Assembly: GCA_020636905.1 (NCBI GenBank)
Contig: JACJWX010000001.1
Coordinates: forward strand, 214,265-278,264
Length of the DNA stretch: 64,000 bases
Source: Actinomycetota bacterium
GTDB taxonomy: Bacteria > Actinomycetota > Thermoleophilia > Miltoncostaeales > Miltoncostaeaceae
Reading direction: 5' to 3'
Notes under the pieces: model-generated
Told to the model about the DNA's origin: nothing
Databases searched by the model: none
Seen by the model: only the letters and a program-made list of their open reading frames with translations
Shown: piece by piece, positions 34,953-43,416 of the stretch
Numbering within the stretch: the stretch's first letter is position 1
How the letters are laid out: every line of letters begins with the position of its first letter
Made by a program: the position numbers and the translations under genes

Positions 34953-35774
34953 TCAGCGGCGGTGGATCTGTCCCGCCGAGACCCGCGCCGGCATGAGCTG
35001 CGTTCCTCGCAGCATGTACCAGCCCTGAACCAGCACGAAGCCAAGCGCGATCACCACACCGCCGGCGAGGCTGTCCATGACGTAGTGGTTCGCCGTGCCG
35101 GTGATCGTCAGGAACACCAGCGCGGGATAGGAGATCGCGAGGATCCGCAGGGCCCAGTTCCGGGCGAGCACCGCGCACACGACGCCGATCATGAACGCGT
35201 ATCCGAAGTGCATGGACGGCACGGCGGCGTGCGGGTTGAACAGGCCCGAGAGCGAGCCGCGCTGCAGGTCGACCGCGCTGAGTCCGCGCAGGGTGTCGAC
35301 GAACCCGTCACCGCTGACGAGCCGTGGCGGCGCCACGGGGAACAGCATGAAGATCACCAGGCTGATCATGTTCGCGGCGAGGAAGGCGTTGCGCACGTAC
35401 GGATAGATGCGCCGGCGGCGCTTGTAGAGCCAGACGAAGAAGATCGTCGTGAACACCCAGTGCCCGAGCATGTAGAACCGGTTGAGCATCTCGGTGAGGG
35501 CGATGTGGCCGAGCAGCCACTGCTGGATCGACAGCTCCACGAACAGTCCGGAGCTCTTCTCGAAGTTGATCAGCTCGACCGCGTTGCGGAAGGCCGTGGA
35601 CGGTTCGCCGACCACGAGCACGCGCGACGCCTGATACACGATCAGCGCCGCAGCGAACAGCGCGATCTCGGCCAGCCAGGGACGCTCGGTGCGAGCGGCG
35701 TTCCAGCGGGCACGGGGGCGACCGATCAATCGACCACCCACCGAACCCCGAGTTGGCTTCGAATGGAGATTCAT
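34953..35774 (-). CDS. PAP2-family membrane protein (inositolphosphotransferase-like)
   Basis: 273 residues with about six membrane segments. The PAP2 motifs are visible: the PHAAVPSMHFGYAF segment (His) and GTANHYVMDSLAGG (His and Asp). The N-terminal region and the PSMHFGY variant resemble the Aur1/inositolphosphotransferase branch. Actinomycete members make inositol phospholipids or act on lipid phosphates; the substrate is not proven. ATG 35774 gives a short basic N-terminus before the first membrane segment. Confidence 0.85.
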   Translation of the reverse strand: MNLHSKPTRGSVGGRLIGRPRARWNAARTERPWLAEIALFAAALIVYQASRVLVVGEPSTAFRNAVELINFEKSSGLFVELSIQQWLLGHIALTEMLNRFYMLGHWVFTTIFFVWLYKRRRRIYPYVRNAFLAANMISLVIFMLFPVAPPRLVSGDGFVDTLRGLSAVDLQRGSLSGLFNPHAAVPSMHFGYAFMIGVVCAVLARNWALRILAISYPALVFLTITGTANHYVMDSLAGGVVIALGFVLVQGWYMLRGTQLMPARVSAGQIHRR

Positions 35775-35911
35775 GTGGCGCTCGGGTTTCCGGGTCGGGT
35801 CCGGAGGTCCCAGCAATCTAGCGCCGCGGCGTCCGACCTGACAACCGCCGGTCGGAGGGCCTTGCCGAACCTTGGCCGTGCGACGTCCTGCACATTTGGG
35901 TCGTGATCCGG

Positions 35912-35917
35912 TACGAT
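35912..35917 (+). promoter_or_regulatory. Predicted -10 box of the tRNA-Pro gene
   Basis: TACGAT lies 14 nt before the mature tRNA 5' end, the right place for a -10 box. A weak TGCACA sits 17 nt upstream as a possible -35 box. Confidence 0.45.
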
Positions 35918-35931
35918 CCGCGGCCGTTGTG

Positions 35932-36005
35932 CGGGGTGTGGCGCAGCTTGGTAGCGCGCTCCGTTCGGGTCGGAGAGGTCCCCGGTTCAAATCCGGGCAC
36001 CCCGA
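35932..36005 (+). tRNA. tRNA-Pro, anticodon CGG
   Basis: A full cloverleaf can be drawn over 74 nt: acceptor CGGGGTG with CACCCCG, discriminator A, D-arm GCGCAGCTTGGTAGCGC, anticodon stem CTCCG/CGGAG with loop TTCGGGT (anticodon CGG), and T-arm CCCGGTTCAAATCCGGG. The 3' CCA is not encoded. The gene sits alone between the PAP2 gene and the NifU-type gene. Isolated tRNA genes are common integration sites, but no integrase was seen. Confidence 0.96.
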
Positions 36006-36141
36006 TGCATACCGGGAGCACCCGACTCCCATTCGGTGGGTCCGCATTGCGGGCCCACCGGCACGTCCGCCGACGGGGTCCCCGCCCGAGCCCGAGTCGT
36101 CCCCGTTCATGCGGGATCCGGGGCCCGGTGGTTCCCGCCCG

Positions 36142-36375
36142 TCAGACCGTGATCACGCCCTCGACCTCGGGGATCTGGCGGCGCAGCTCGGCCTCGATGC
36201 CGAGCGAGAGCGTGGCGGTCGACATCGGGCAGCCGCCGCAGGCGCCGTGCATCTCGAGATGCACGAACCCTTCTTCGTCGAACTCGACGAGCTCGACATC
36301 GCCCCCATCCGAATGGAGGGCGGGGCGGATGGTGTCGAGGACGTCCTCGATCCGCGACAGAATCTCGGCCGACAT
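36142..36375 (-). CDS. NifU C-terminal-domain protein (Fe-S scaffold)
   Basis: A 77-residue NFU-type domain. The essential pair of cysteines is in HGACGGCPMST near residues 42-52 (C-x2-C). Proteins of this size carry or deliver Fe-S clusters. ATG 36375 has GAAGGA 8 nt upstream, which is half of a palindrome shared with the divergent gene. Confidence 0.9.
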   Translation of the reverse strand: MSAEILSRIEDVLDTIRPALHSDGGDVELVEFDEEGFVHLEMHGACGGCPMSTATLSLGIEAELRRQIPEVEGVITV

Positions 36376-36383
36376 CACGTATC

Positions 36384-36397
36384 TCCTTCTGGAAGGA
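36384..36397. promoter_or_regulatory. Palindromic double ribosome-binding site
   Basis: TCCTTC-TG-GAAGGA is a 14-bp inverted repeat that supplies the Shine-Dalgarno site of the NifU-type gene on the minus strand and of the nitrilase-family gene on the plus strand. The two start codons are only 28 bp apart. Confidence 0.75.
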
Positions 36398-36403
36398 CTG
36401 AGG

Positions 36404-37264
36404 GTGAATCCTAGCGAGGCCCGTGGTTCCGAGCCCGGCATCCCGGTGGCCGTCGTACAGATGACCACCGGGCGCGACACCGCCGCGAACGTCACGCGGG
36501 CCGGTGGACTCGTGGCCGAAGCGGCGCGGCGGGGGGCGACGCTCGTCGTGCTTCCCGAGACGTGGAATCTGATGGACGACGCCGACGGGTTGCGGGGCGG
36601 CGCCGAATCACTGGACGGGCCGAGTCTCACCGCCGCCCGGGGCTGGGCGGCCGCGCACTCGGTGACCCTGCTGGCGGGGAGCATCACCGAACGGATTCCG
36701 GGGAGCGAGCAGACCTTCAACACGAGCGTGCTGATCGGCCCGGACGGGCGGGACATCGCGACGTACTGCAAGACGCATCTCTTCGACGTCGCCGTCGGCG
36801 GACGCGTCTATCGCGAGTCGGCCGTCACCAGGCCCGGCGACCGGGTCGTGGTCGCCGACGCGTGTGGACAGCGGCTCGGGATGAGCGTCTGCTACGACCT
36901 CCGCTTCCCGGAGCTGTATCGCGCGCTCATCGACCACGGGGCGTCGCTCATCGCGGTGCCCTCGGCATTCACGGCGACCACGGGCCGTGATCACTGGGAG
37001 GTCCTGCTCCGTGCCCGCGCCATCGAGAACCAGGTGGCGGTCCTCGCGGCGAACCAGTTCGGCCGGCACGACAACGGCACCATCTCCTACGGTCGGAGCA
37101 TGATCGTCGACGCCTGGGGCACCGTGCTCGCACGGGTCCCGGACGGCGAGGGCATGGCGATCGCGGCGATCGACTTCGCCCGGCAGGCCGCCGTGCGCGC
37201 CGATCTGCCGGCGCTGACCCACCGGCGCACCGACCTCTACGGGAGTTCGCCCCACACGACGTGA
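36404..37264 (+). CDS. Carbon-nitrogen hydrolase (nitrilase superfamily)
   Basis: 286 residues with the full catalytic triad: Glu in VLPETWNLM near residue 49, Lys in YCKTHLFDV near 125, and Cys in MSVCYDLRFPEL near 163. The CYDLRFPE variant is typical of Nit1/Nit2-like amidases that hydrolyse deaminated glutathione or omega-amides. GTG 36404 has GAAGGA 6 nt upstream. The 3' end overlaps convergent nagA by 28 bp. Confidence 0.88.
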   Translation: MNPSEARGSEPGIPVAVVQMTTGRDTAANVTRAGGLVAEAARRGATLVVLPETWNLMDDADGLRGGAESLDGPSLTAARGWAAAHSVTLLAGSITERIPGSEQTFNTSVLIGPDGRDIATYCKTHLFDVAVGGRVYRESAVTRPGDRVVVADACGQRLGMSVCYDLRFPELYRALIDHGASLIAVPSAFTATTGRDHWEVLLRARAIENQVAVLAANQFGRHDNGTISYGRSMIVDAWGTVLARVPDGEGMAIAAIDFARQAAVRADLPALTHRRTDLYGSSPHTT

Positions 37265-38361
37265 CCGTCCAGCAGGGTGGCCCGCGGACGCAGCTCCCGG
37301 TCGAGAATCACGAGGTCGGCGGGTTCGCCGGACGTCAGCGAGGTGCTCATCCCGAGGGCCTCGCGCGGGGCGTCGCACACCGCCGCGAGCGCTTGTTCGG
37401 TGGAGCACCCGGCCGCCCGGAGGCGGCCGGCGGCGCCCCCGAGACCCAGCGCGCTGCCCGCCAGCCCGCCTCGCGAGTTCTCGATGCGATCGCCCAGCCG
37501 CCGGATGGTGCCGCCGCCGGCGAGTCGGTGGACGCCGGCGGCGGCGGACGTCGCGCTGACCGCGTCGCTCACGGCGATCAGGCGCGGACCCGTGAGCCGC
37601 ACCAGCAGCGCCAGCATGCGCGGATGGACGTGGACGCCGTCCGCGATCACTCCGATGAAGACGTTTGCGTCGAGCAGCGCGGCACCGAGCGGTCCGGGCG
37701 CGCGCGCCTCCAGGCCCGGCATGGCGTTGAAGGCATGCGTGAGCATCGAGGCGCCGGCGGCGAACGCGGCGTCCATCAGCTCCGGAGGCGCCTCGGTGTG
37801 ACCGAGGCTCACCACGACACCCGCAGTGGCCAGCTCGGCGATGAGGGGCAGGGCCCGGTCGCGCTCGGGGGACAGCGTGACGACGCGCGGGCGGAGCAGC
37901 TCGACGAGGCGCCGCACCAGGGATGCGTCCGCAGCGTCAACGGCGTCCGGCGGATGCGCACCGTGACGGGCCGGCGACAGCAGTGGTCCCTCCAGGTGGA
38001 TTCCGAGGCTCCGGGAACCGTCGTCGGGCCAGCGAGTCCCGGCGAAGGCGGTGGCGGCCCTCTCGTACTCCTTCTCCGTCCCCGAGATCAGCGTGGGACA
38101 GAACGCCGTGACGCCTTCCGCGGCCAGCGCCCGGGCGATCGCCGCGTGCCCCTCGGCACTGCCGCCCACCTCATGTCCCGCGAACCCGTTCACCTGCAGA
38201 TCGACGAACCCCGGGGCGGCGATCCAGCCGGCGGGGAGGTCGACGTGCCGGTCGCGGGGTCCGGGCTCGTCCTCGAATCGTCCGTCGACGACGTGGACGG
38301 ATCCGCGATCGATTCGTCCCTGTCGGAACGTCGACCCGGTGATGGTCAGTCGCACGGGCAT
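37237..38361 (-). CDS. nagA: N-acetylglucosamine-6-phosphate deacetylase
   Basis: Removes acetate from GlcNAc-6-P in amino-sugar or cell-wall recycling. 374 residues. Amidohydrolase landmarks: APGFVDLQVNGFAGHEVGG, HLEGPLLSPARHGAH (metal-binding Glu), SLGHTEA (His), HAFNAMPG (His) and SDAVSAT (catalytic Asp). ATG 38361 is only 23 bp from the divergent rlmD start. Confidence 0.93.
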   Translation of the reverse strand: MPVRLTITGSTFRQGRIDRGSVHVVDGRFEDEPGPRDRHVDLPAGWIAAPGFVDLQVNGFAGHEVGGSAEGHAAIARALAAEGVTAFCPTLISGTEKEYERAATAFAGTRWPDDGSRSLGIHLEGPLLSPARHGAHPPDAVDAADASLVRRLVELLRPRVVTLSPERDRALPLIAELATAGVVVSLGHTEAPPELMDAAFAAGASMLTHAFNAMPGLEARAPGPLGAALLDANVFIGVIADGVHVHPRMLALLVRLTGPRLIAVSDAVSATSAAAGVHRLAGGGTIRRLGDRIENSRGGLAGSALGLGGAAGRLRAAGCSTEQALAAVCDAPREALGMSTSLTSGEPADLVILDRELRPRATLLDGHVVWGELP

Positions 38362-38369
38362 CGGCCGCG

Positions 38370-38375
38370 TATCAT
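38370..38375 (+). promoter_or_regulatory. Predicted -10 box of the RlmD-type gene
   Basis: TATCAT lies 9 nt before the GTG at 38385. No Shine-Dalgarno sequence is visible, so the transcript is probably leaderless. The complementary strand carries a similar GATGAT about 10 nt before the nagA ATG, so both starts may be driven from this 23-bp gap. Confidence 0.45.
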
Positions 38376-38384
38376 CCGCCGCCC

Positions 38385-39761
38385 GTGACCCGACCGCAAC
38401 GAGATGACGAGTTCCGCCTCGAGATCGCCGACCTCGCCTTCGGGGGGATCGGCGTCGGCCGTCACGACGGCTTCGTGGTCTTCGTACCGGACACCGCACC
38501 GGGCGACGTCGTGGACGTGCGCGTGCGCCGGGCCCGTCGGCGATTCGCGGATGCCGACCTGCTCGAGGTGGTGCAGGCCGGCCCGGATCGGATCGATGCG
38601 CCATGTCCGTACGTGCCCCGTTGCGGCGGATGTCGCCTCCAGCACGTCGACTACCCGCGCCAGGCCGAGGCGAAGCAGGCGCAGATCGCCGAGCACCTCG
38701 CCCGCATCGGCCATCTGCCCGACGTCGAGGTCCGGCCCATCGACCACGCGCTGGAGCGCTTCGGCTACCGCAACAAGATGGAGTATTCCGCGGCGCCGGA
38801 CGACACGGGCGAATTCACGCTCGGATTCCACCAGCGGGGGCGCTGGGACCGCGTCATCGGATTGGACGCCTGCCTGCTCGCCACACCGGCGGGCAACGCG
38901 GTGCGGGATCACGTCCGGGCATGGGGACGCCGCGAGGGCATCGCCGCGTACGACCAGCGTGAACAGGCGGGGTTCTTCCGCCACCTGGTGGTTCGGGAAG
39001 GCGTGCGAAGCGGCGAATTGCTGGTCACGGTGGTGACCGCGCCGGGCGGCGACGATGTCGTGGATTCCCTCGCGCGGGAACTGATGGGTGAGATCGACGG
39101 CATCGTGGGCGTGCTGCACGCGATCAACGATGGCGTCGCCGAGACCACCCAGGGACTCCCCACCCGCATCGTCGTCGGACGGGACTGGTTCACCGAACGG
39201 GTCCTCGACGTTTCACTCCGCCTGTCGGCCCCCAGTTTCTTCCAGACCAACACGGTCATGACCGAGGTGCTCTACGGACGGGTCGCCGAGGCCGCCGGCC
39301 TCGACGGCGGCCAGGTCGTGTTCGACCTGTTCGCCGGGGTGGGGAGCATCGGGATCGCGCTCGGACGCCAGGCGAAGGCGGTCGTCGCGATCGAGATCAT
39401 TCCCGAAGCGGTCGAAGACGCCCGTCGCAACGCCGAGGCCAACGGACTGGTCAATCACCGCGCGCTGTGTGGCGACGTCGGCAAGATCATGCGCGAGCAT
39501 CGCGAGGAGCTGCCCCGCCCGGACGTGGTGATCGTGGACCCCCCGCGGGGCGGGCTGTCCGGGCGCGCGGTGCGGCGGGTGCTGGAGGTCGCCGCCCCGA
39601 CATTGGTGTACGTGTCATGCCAGCCGGCGACGTTCGCGGACAACGCGGCGCGCTTCATCGAGGGGGGCTACCGGCTGGACTGGGTCCAGCCGGTCGACAT
39701 GTTCCCCAACACCCCGCACGTGGAGGCGGTGGCGCGCTTCACGATGCAGGCGGGCGCTTGA
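38385..39761 (+). CDS. rlmD: 23S rRNA (uracil-C5)-methyltransferase, RlmD/TrmA type
   Basis: 458 residues. The N-terminal TRAM domain (FRLEIADLAFGGIGVGRHDG), Fe-S-type cysteines CPYVPRCGGCRLQH, the SAM-binding motif FDLFAGVGSIGIALGR near residue 315, and the catalytic Cys in YVSCQPATFADNA near 405 are in order. The family methylates U in rRNA or tRNA; which site is modified here cannot be told from sequence alone. GTG 38385 starts the protein. Confidence 0.87.
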   Translation: MTRPQRDDEFRLEIADLAFGGIGVGRHDGFVVFVPDTAPGDVVDVRVRRARRRFADADLLEVVQAGPDRIDAPCPYVPRCGGCRLQHVDYPRQAEAKQAQIAEHLARIGHLPDVEVRPIDHALERFGYRNKMEYSAAPDDTGEFTLGFHQRGRWDRVIGLDACLLATPAGNAVRDHVRAWGRREGIAAYDQREQAGFFRHLVVREGVRSGELLVTVVTAPGGDDVVDSLARELMGEIDGIVGVLHAINDGVAETTQGLPTRIVVGRDWFTERVLDVSLRLSAPSFFQTNTVMTEVLYGRVAEAAGLDGGQVVFDLFAGVGSIGIALGRQAKAVVAIEIIPEAVEDARRNAEANGLVNHRALCGDVGKIMREHREELPRPDVVIVDPPRGGLSGRAVRRVLEVAAPTLVYVSCQPATFADNAARFIEGGYRLDWVQPVDMFPNTPHVEAVARFTMQAGA

Positions 39762-39765
39762 TCGC

Positions 39766-40383
39766 CTAGCGACTCCCGCACTCCGGCCAGTGCCGGTGCA
39801 TGCCGCGGGCGAAGGCCCAGGACGCGGCCAGGGACGCGGCATACGGGTCAGCCCGGGAGAACGCCGCATACGGCGTCGTCCTCCACAGGCTCGTTCCGAA
39901 CTGGAACAGGCCCAGATACCTGCCGTTCACCGCGCCCGGGTTGTGTCCCGACTCGCAGAACGACACCCGCGAGAGTTTGCTCTGTGAGACCCCGTAGGTC
40001 GCCCCCGCCAGCGCGAACGCGTGTTGCACGTCCGATTCGGTCCAGGCCGCACGGCGCACCCGCGCGAGGCGGACCGTGGCGCGGCGCCGCTCGCGGCGAA
40101 GCGCGGAGCGATGCTGCTTGCGTTCCACTGCCAGGCGCCGCTGCAGCCGTCGCACCTGCAGCGTGAGCTTCTGCTCGACGGCCGATGGGCCGGCGGGGTC
40201 CGCCGGTGCCGGATCAGGGGTGATCGGCACCACGGGCGCCGGTGCCGGCGGTGGTTTCGGAACGCTCGGTGCTGGCTCCGTCCCATATGAGGGGGGCGGG
40301 ACGGACGGTTCGGGGGCCGCCCCGGCCATCGATGCGAGTGCGCACGTGCCGAGTGCGGTGAGGGCAACCAATCGTGATCGCAG
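39766..40383 (-). CDS. Exported transglycosylase-like protein, possible CTG start
   Basis: A 205-residue protein with a signal peptide (RSRLVALTALGTCALASMAG), a Pro-rich linker, a coiled-coil-like basic stretch (QVRRLQRRLAVERKQH), and a C-terminal lysozyme-like domain with a likely catalytic Glu in FCESGHNP followed by GRYLGLFQFG. It probably cuts peptidoglycan. No ATG or GTG fits: a CTG at 40383 has GGAGG 5 nt upstream, and a TTG lies at 40371 without a binding site. An open frame extends upstream but does not look coding. Confidence 0.75.
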   Translation of the reverse strand: MRSRLVALTALGTCALASMAGAAPEPSVPPPSYGTEPAPSVPKPPPAPAPVVPITPDPAPADPAGPSAVEQKLTLQVRRLQRRLAVERKQHRSALRRERRRATVRLARVRRAAWTESDVQHAFALAGATYGVSQSKLSRVSFCESGHNPGAVNGRYLGLFQFGTSLWRTTPYAAFSRADPYAASLAASWAFARGMHRHWPECGSR

Positions 40384-40620
40384 AACGACCTCCAGGCCGT
40401 GAACTCCCCCGGATGCGCCGCGGTCGAGCAAGTCCCTCGTCCGAGGGCCGCACACACCTGCAGTCGTGCGGTGGGCACATCGGGGCCTGATTTCCGCACC
40501 TCGTGCGGAGCGGCGGCAGTGTGGCAGACGGCTCGGACCGATCCCCGGATTTCTGGCACGTCGGGACCGCTCTGAGCGGGAAACGCGATCGTGAGTCTCG
40601 CAAAGCGGAACTCGAATACG

Positions 40621-40648
40621 CCAGAAACGCCGAGACGGGCCTTTCTGG
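40621..40648. terminator. Hairpin after the histidine kinase gene
   Basis: CCAGAAA (40621-40627) pairs with TTTCTGG (40642-40648), extended by GCC/GGC past one mismatch. It lies 22 bp past the kinase stop codon on the minus strand. There is no T-tract. Confidence 0.4.
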
Positions 40649-40669
40649 CCGCGGCGCGATCGTCCGGGG

Positions 40670-41869
40670 TCAGAGCGACGGAGCGCTCGGGCCCCCGGGC
40701 AGGCGAACGGTGGCGACGACTCCGCCGGCCGGGCCACTGATCAGCGTCAGCGTTCCGCCGGCCAGTTCGACCCTCGCCCGTTGCGACGACAGGCCGATGT
40801 GGCCGGCGGAGGCGCGTTCCTCGAGAACGGCGGGGTCGAACCCGACGCCGTCGTCGATCACGGTCAGCCTGATGGCCTCGGATTCCTGCACGCAGCGGAT
40901 CTCGACCTCCTGCGCCCCGGCGTGCTTCGCGACGTTGTTCAGGAGCTCTCGAGCCACGGTGACCACGAGCCGTTCGTGGGGATGATGATCACGGGTGTCG
41001 CACACCAGATGGACGCGAAACCCGCCGATTCGGCCGGCCCGGGCGGCGACCGCCGAGAGCGCGGCCTTGAGTCCGCCGTGCTCGAGCACCAGGGGATGGA
41101 GGTCCGCGACCATCTCCCGCAGGTCCTTGGCCGTTTCCGCGACGATCGCCTCGGCCCGGGCGATCCCCGGGGACGGTTCCCCGTCCGCCGCCTCCTGCAA
41201 CTCGTGGCGGACCGCGAGCAGATTCTGGAGGGCGGAATCGTGGAGCGACTCGGAGAGCGCCTGGCGCTCCCGTTCCTCGGCGTTCAGGGCGTCGGCGAGC
41301 AGTCGGTTCGTGCCGGTCGCGAGCGCGCCCACCCGACGCGTGCGCCGGGCCAGGAGAAACGCCAGGAGCACCGCGGCGGCGCTCACCCACGCGAGATACC
41401 CGGCCTGGATCGCGATGGTGCGCAAGCCGTCCTGGGTGCGTCCCGAGGGATGGCTCAACGCCTGCGTCAGATACGCAAGGACCGCGGCGGCCCCGCCGAC
41501 CGCGGTCATTTCGGGTTTGAAGCGGAACGCCAGGGTCACGGGAATCAGCACGTACGCGATCCTGGCCTCGGAGAACCCTCCGCCCGAGAGGAACGACAGT
41601 GCCGTGATGGCGGCCATGTCGACCGTGCTCGACCAGAGCCCGAACCGTGGGTCGACACGATGGCGGTGGACCCAGATCATCGCCCCGACAGCCCAGACCG
41701 CGAAGGCGAGCAGCACGATGAGGAACCCGTCGCGGTCGTCGGTTCCGCTCACGGTTTCGCCGAAGCCGATCAGGACCACCGCCGGCAGCCGCAACCACCC
41801 CACGAGCCGCTCGGCTTCCATCTCCGCCGTCGGATCCGGCGGCGTGGCCCCCCGGCGCTCCTCGCTCAC
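40670..41869 (-). CDS. Sensor histidine kinase, NarL-partner type
   Basis: 399 residues. Four or five membrane segments fill residues about 30-170, followed by a HisKA_3 domain with the phospho-acceptor His in SESLHDSALQNLL and an HATPase domain (N-box ELLNNVAKHAG, G-box DDGVGFDP). No extracytoplasmic sensor domain is evident, so the signal is probably sensed in or near the membrane. The GTG at 41869 starts 2 bp after the response-regulator stop, so the two are coupled. Confidence 0.88.
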   Translation of the reverse strand: MSEERRGATPPDPTAEMEAERLVGWLRLPAVVLIGFGETVSGTDDRDGFLIVLLAFAVWAVGAMIWVHRHRVDPRFGLWSSTVDMAAITALSFLSGGGFSEARIAYVLIPVTLAFRFKPEMTAVGGAAAVLAYLTQALSHPSGRTQDGLRTIAIQAGYLAWVSAAAVLLAFLLARRTRRVGALATGTNRLLADALNAEERERQALSESLHDSALQNLLAVRHELQEAADGEPSPGIARAEAIVAETAKDLREMVADLHPLVLEHGGLKAALSAVAARAGRIGGFRVHLVCDTRDHHPHERLVVTVARELLNNVAKHAGAQEVEIRCVQESEAIRLTVIDDGVGFDPAVLEERASAGHIGLSSQRARVELAGGTLTLISGPAGGVVATVRLPGGPSAPSL

Positions 41870-41871
41870 GA

Positions 41872-42519
41872 CTACTCGAGCAGCCCGCGACGCATCGCCT
41901 CGGCCACCGCGGCGGCGCGATCGGAGACCCCCAGTTTCCCGTACAGGTGCTGCGCGTGGGTCTTGACGGTCGTCACGCCAAGGACGAGCTGCCCCGCGAT
42001 GTCCGGAAGGCTTCGCCCTGCGGCGATCAGTGTGAGGATCTCGCGCTCCCGCGGGGTGAGGATGGGCGCGTCGTTCCGTGATCGCATTCGGATCTCCGAG
42101 GCGAGGCCGGCGGCAACGTCGGCCGGGATCACATTTCTCCCCGCGGCGCACGCGAGCACCGCGTCGACGATCTCATCGCGGCGGGCCTCCTTCGAGAGGA
42201 ATCCGGCCGCCCCGGCCTCGAGGGCGGCGTAGACCACCGAACTCTCCGTGTGCGCCGAGAGGAACAGCACCCTCGTGGTCAGCGCGTCTCGGACGATCGC
42301 GTTCACCACCGCCAGGCCGTTGAGCTGCGGCAGGTTGTGGTCCAGCAGCAGCACGTCCGGCTGCAGCGCCTCGACCCGGTCCAGCGCTTCCCGGCCGTTC
42401 GCCGCCTCGGCCAGGACCTCCACACGACCCGAAGAGACGAGCGCTCGCACGACGCCCTCGCGGTACACCGGGTGGTCGTCCACGACCACCACCCTGACTC
42501 GCTCCTGAGCCGGTCTCAT
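41872..42519 (-). CDS. Response regulator, NarL/FixJ family
   Basis: 215 residues. Receiver domain: Asp pair in VVVDDHPVYREG, phospho-acceptor Asp in LLLDHNLPQ near residue 60, and Lys in FLSKEARR. The LuxR-type helix-turn-helix is at LTPREREILTLIAAGRS and GVTTVKTHAQHLYGKLGVSD. ATG 42519 has GGAGG upstream. It precedes the histidine kinase and presumably is phosphorylated by it. The cupredoxin gene upstream on the same strand may be a target or operon partner. Confidence 0.92.
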   Translation of the reverse strand: MRPAQERVRVVVVDDHPVYREGVVRALVSSGRVEVLAEAANGREALDRVEALQPDVLLLDHNLPQLNGLAVVNAIVRDALTTRVLFLSAHTESSVVYAALEAGAAGFLSKEARRDEIVDAVLACAAGRNVIPADVAAGLASEIRMRSRNDAPILTPREREILTLIAAGRSLPDIAGQLVLGVTTVKTHAQHLYGKLGVSDRAAAVAEAMRRGLLE

Positions 42520-42635
42520 CCGCCGGGCCTCCTGTTGCTCGGGCGGTTGCCCCGCCGGGAAGACACTACCGGCGACCGTGCCGGCGATGGCCCGATCCAT
42601 CGCCGGCACGGTCACCGTCCGCTCGGGGCGAGCGA

Positions 42636-43136
42636 TCAGGAGACGGTGAACGTGGTCCACATCCCGCCGGCGAAATGCCCGGGCAGATTGCAGAGCAGCA
42701 CGTACTTGCCCGCCTTGAGATCGAGCGTCACCGACTTGGTCGCCCCGGCCTCGATGTCGGGTGCTTCGCCCACCGCGTTGGCCTCGTCGGCGGTTCCGTC
42801 GGCCTGCTTGAGGGCGTCGACGCCGCCCGCGGGCTCGGGGACCACGACCATCTCGTGCAGCATCGTGCCGTCGTTCTTGACGTCGAACGTGATCTTGCCC
42901 GCCGGCGCCGAGGCGACCGACGACGTCATGTTGAACTCGCTGCCCTTGCCCAGGTCGACGGTCACCGTGGTTGCCGTCGATGGCGTGGCCGAGGTGGTCG
43001 ACGTGGGCGTGCTTGCCGTCGTAGCCGGAGTGGTGTCGGACGAGGAACTGCTGCTTCCGCATCCTGCGCCGAGGACGCCGAAGGACGTGACGGCGACCGC
43101 GGCGATTCCGATCGCGGCAAGACGAGTGGATTTCAT
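42636..43136 (-). CDS. Lipoprotein cupredoxin (plastocyanin-like)
   Basis: 166 residues with a lipoprotein signal (VTSFGVLGAGC, lipobox LGAGC) and a Ser/Thr-rich linker. The blue-copper domain has candidate ligands His (MLHEMVVVPEP), Cys and His (LLCNLPGHFAGG) and Met (GGMW). It probably carries electrons on the outer face of the membrane. ATG 43136 has AGGAG upstream. It is followed by the two-component genes on the same strand. Confidence 0.88.
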   Translation of the reverse strand: MKSTRLAAIGIAAVAVTSFGVLGAGCGSSSSSSDTTPATTASTPTSTTSATPSTATTVTVDLGKGSEFNMTSSVASAPAGKITFDVKNDGTMLHEMVVVPEPAGGVDALKQADGTADEANAVGEAPDIEAGATKSVTLDLKAGKYVLLCNLPGHFAGGMWTTFTVS

Positions 43137-43280
43137 GAAGTGGCTCTCCTGGTGAGGGCGGATTCGACGCGCGGAGTCCGTTCGGTCCGGCGCCTTCAAA
43201 TGGACGCACGGGAGGATCGTCGCCGGGCCCGGCCCGCTCCATCGCATCGTCGGACGCTTCGGAGGTCCGATCTCACCGAC

Positions 43281-43308
43281 GATCGGATGAGCCGTGCATC
43301 CTCCGATC
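43281..43308. terminator. Hairpin in the UDG-cupredoxin spacer
   Basis: GATCGGA (43281-43287) pairs with TCCGATC (43302-43308); GGATG/CATCC inside gives an alternative stem. It lies in the 280-bp gap between the UDG-like stop and the cupredoxin start, where nothing else was recognised. Confidence 0.35.
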
Positions 43309-43416
43309 AGACGACGTGTCGGACCGCCAGCGACTCATCGCCCGGGTGCGACGGACGAGGCGGCCACGTCGCGCCGTCCGCCACGCACGGCCGCCGGAGG
43401 AGCGGCCCGAGACCCG

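Noticed and set aside
35932..36005. Integration site of a mobile element at the tRNA-Pro gene
   Set aside because: No integrase, no duplicated tRNA 3' end and no foreign-looking genes were found on either side.
40384..40669. Possible c-di-AMP (ydaO-type) riboswitch upstream of the transglycosylase-like gene
   Set aside because: This class often precedes cell-wall hydrolase genes, but the conserved core sequences were not found in the 286-bp gap.
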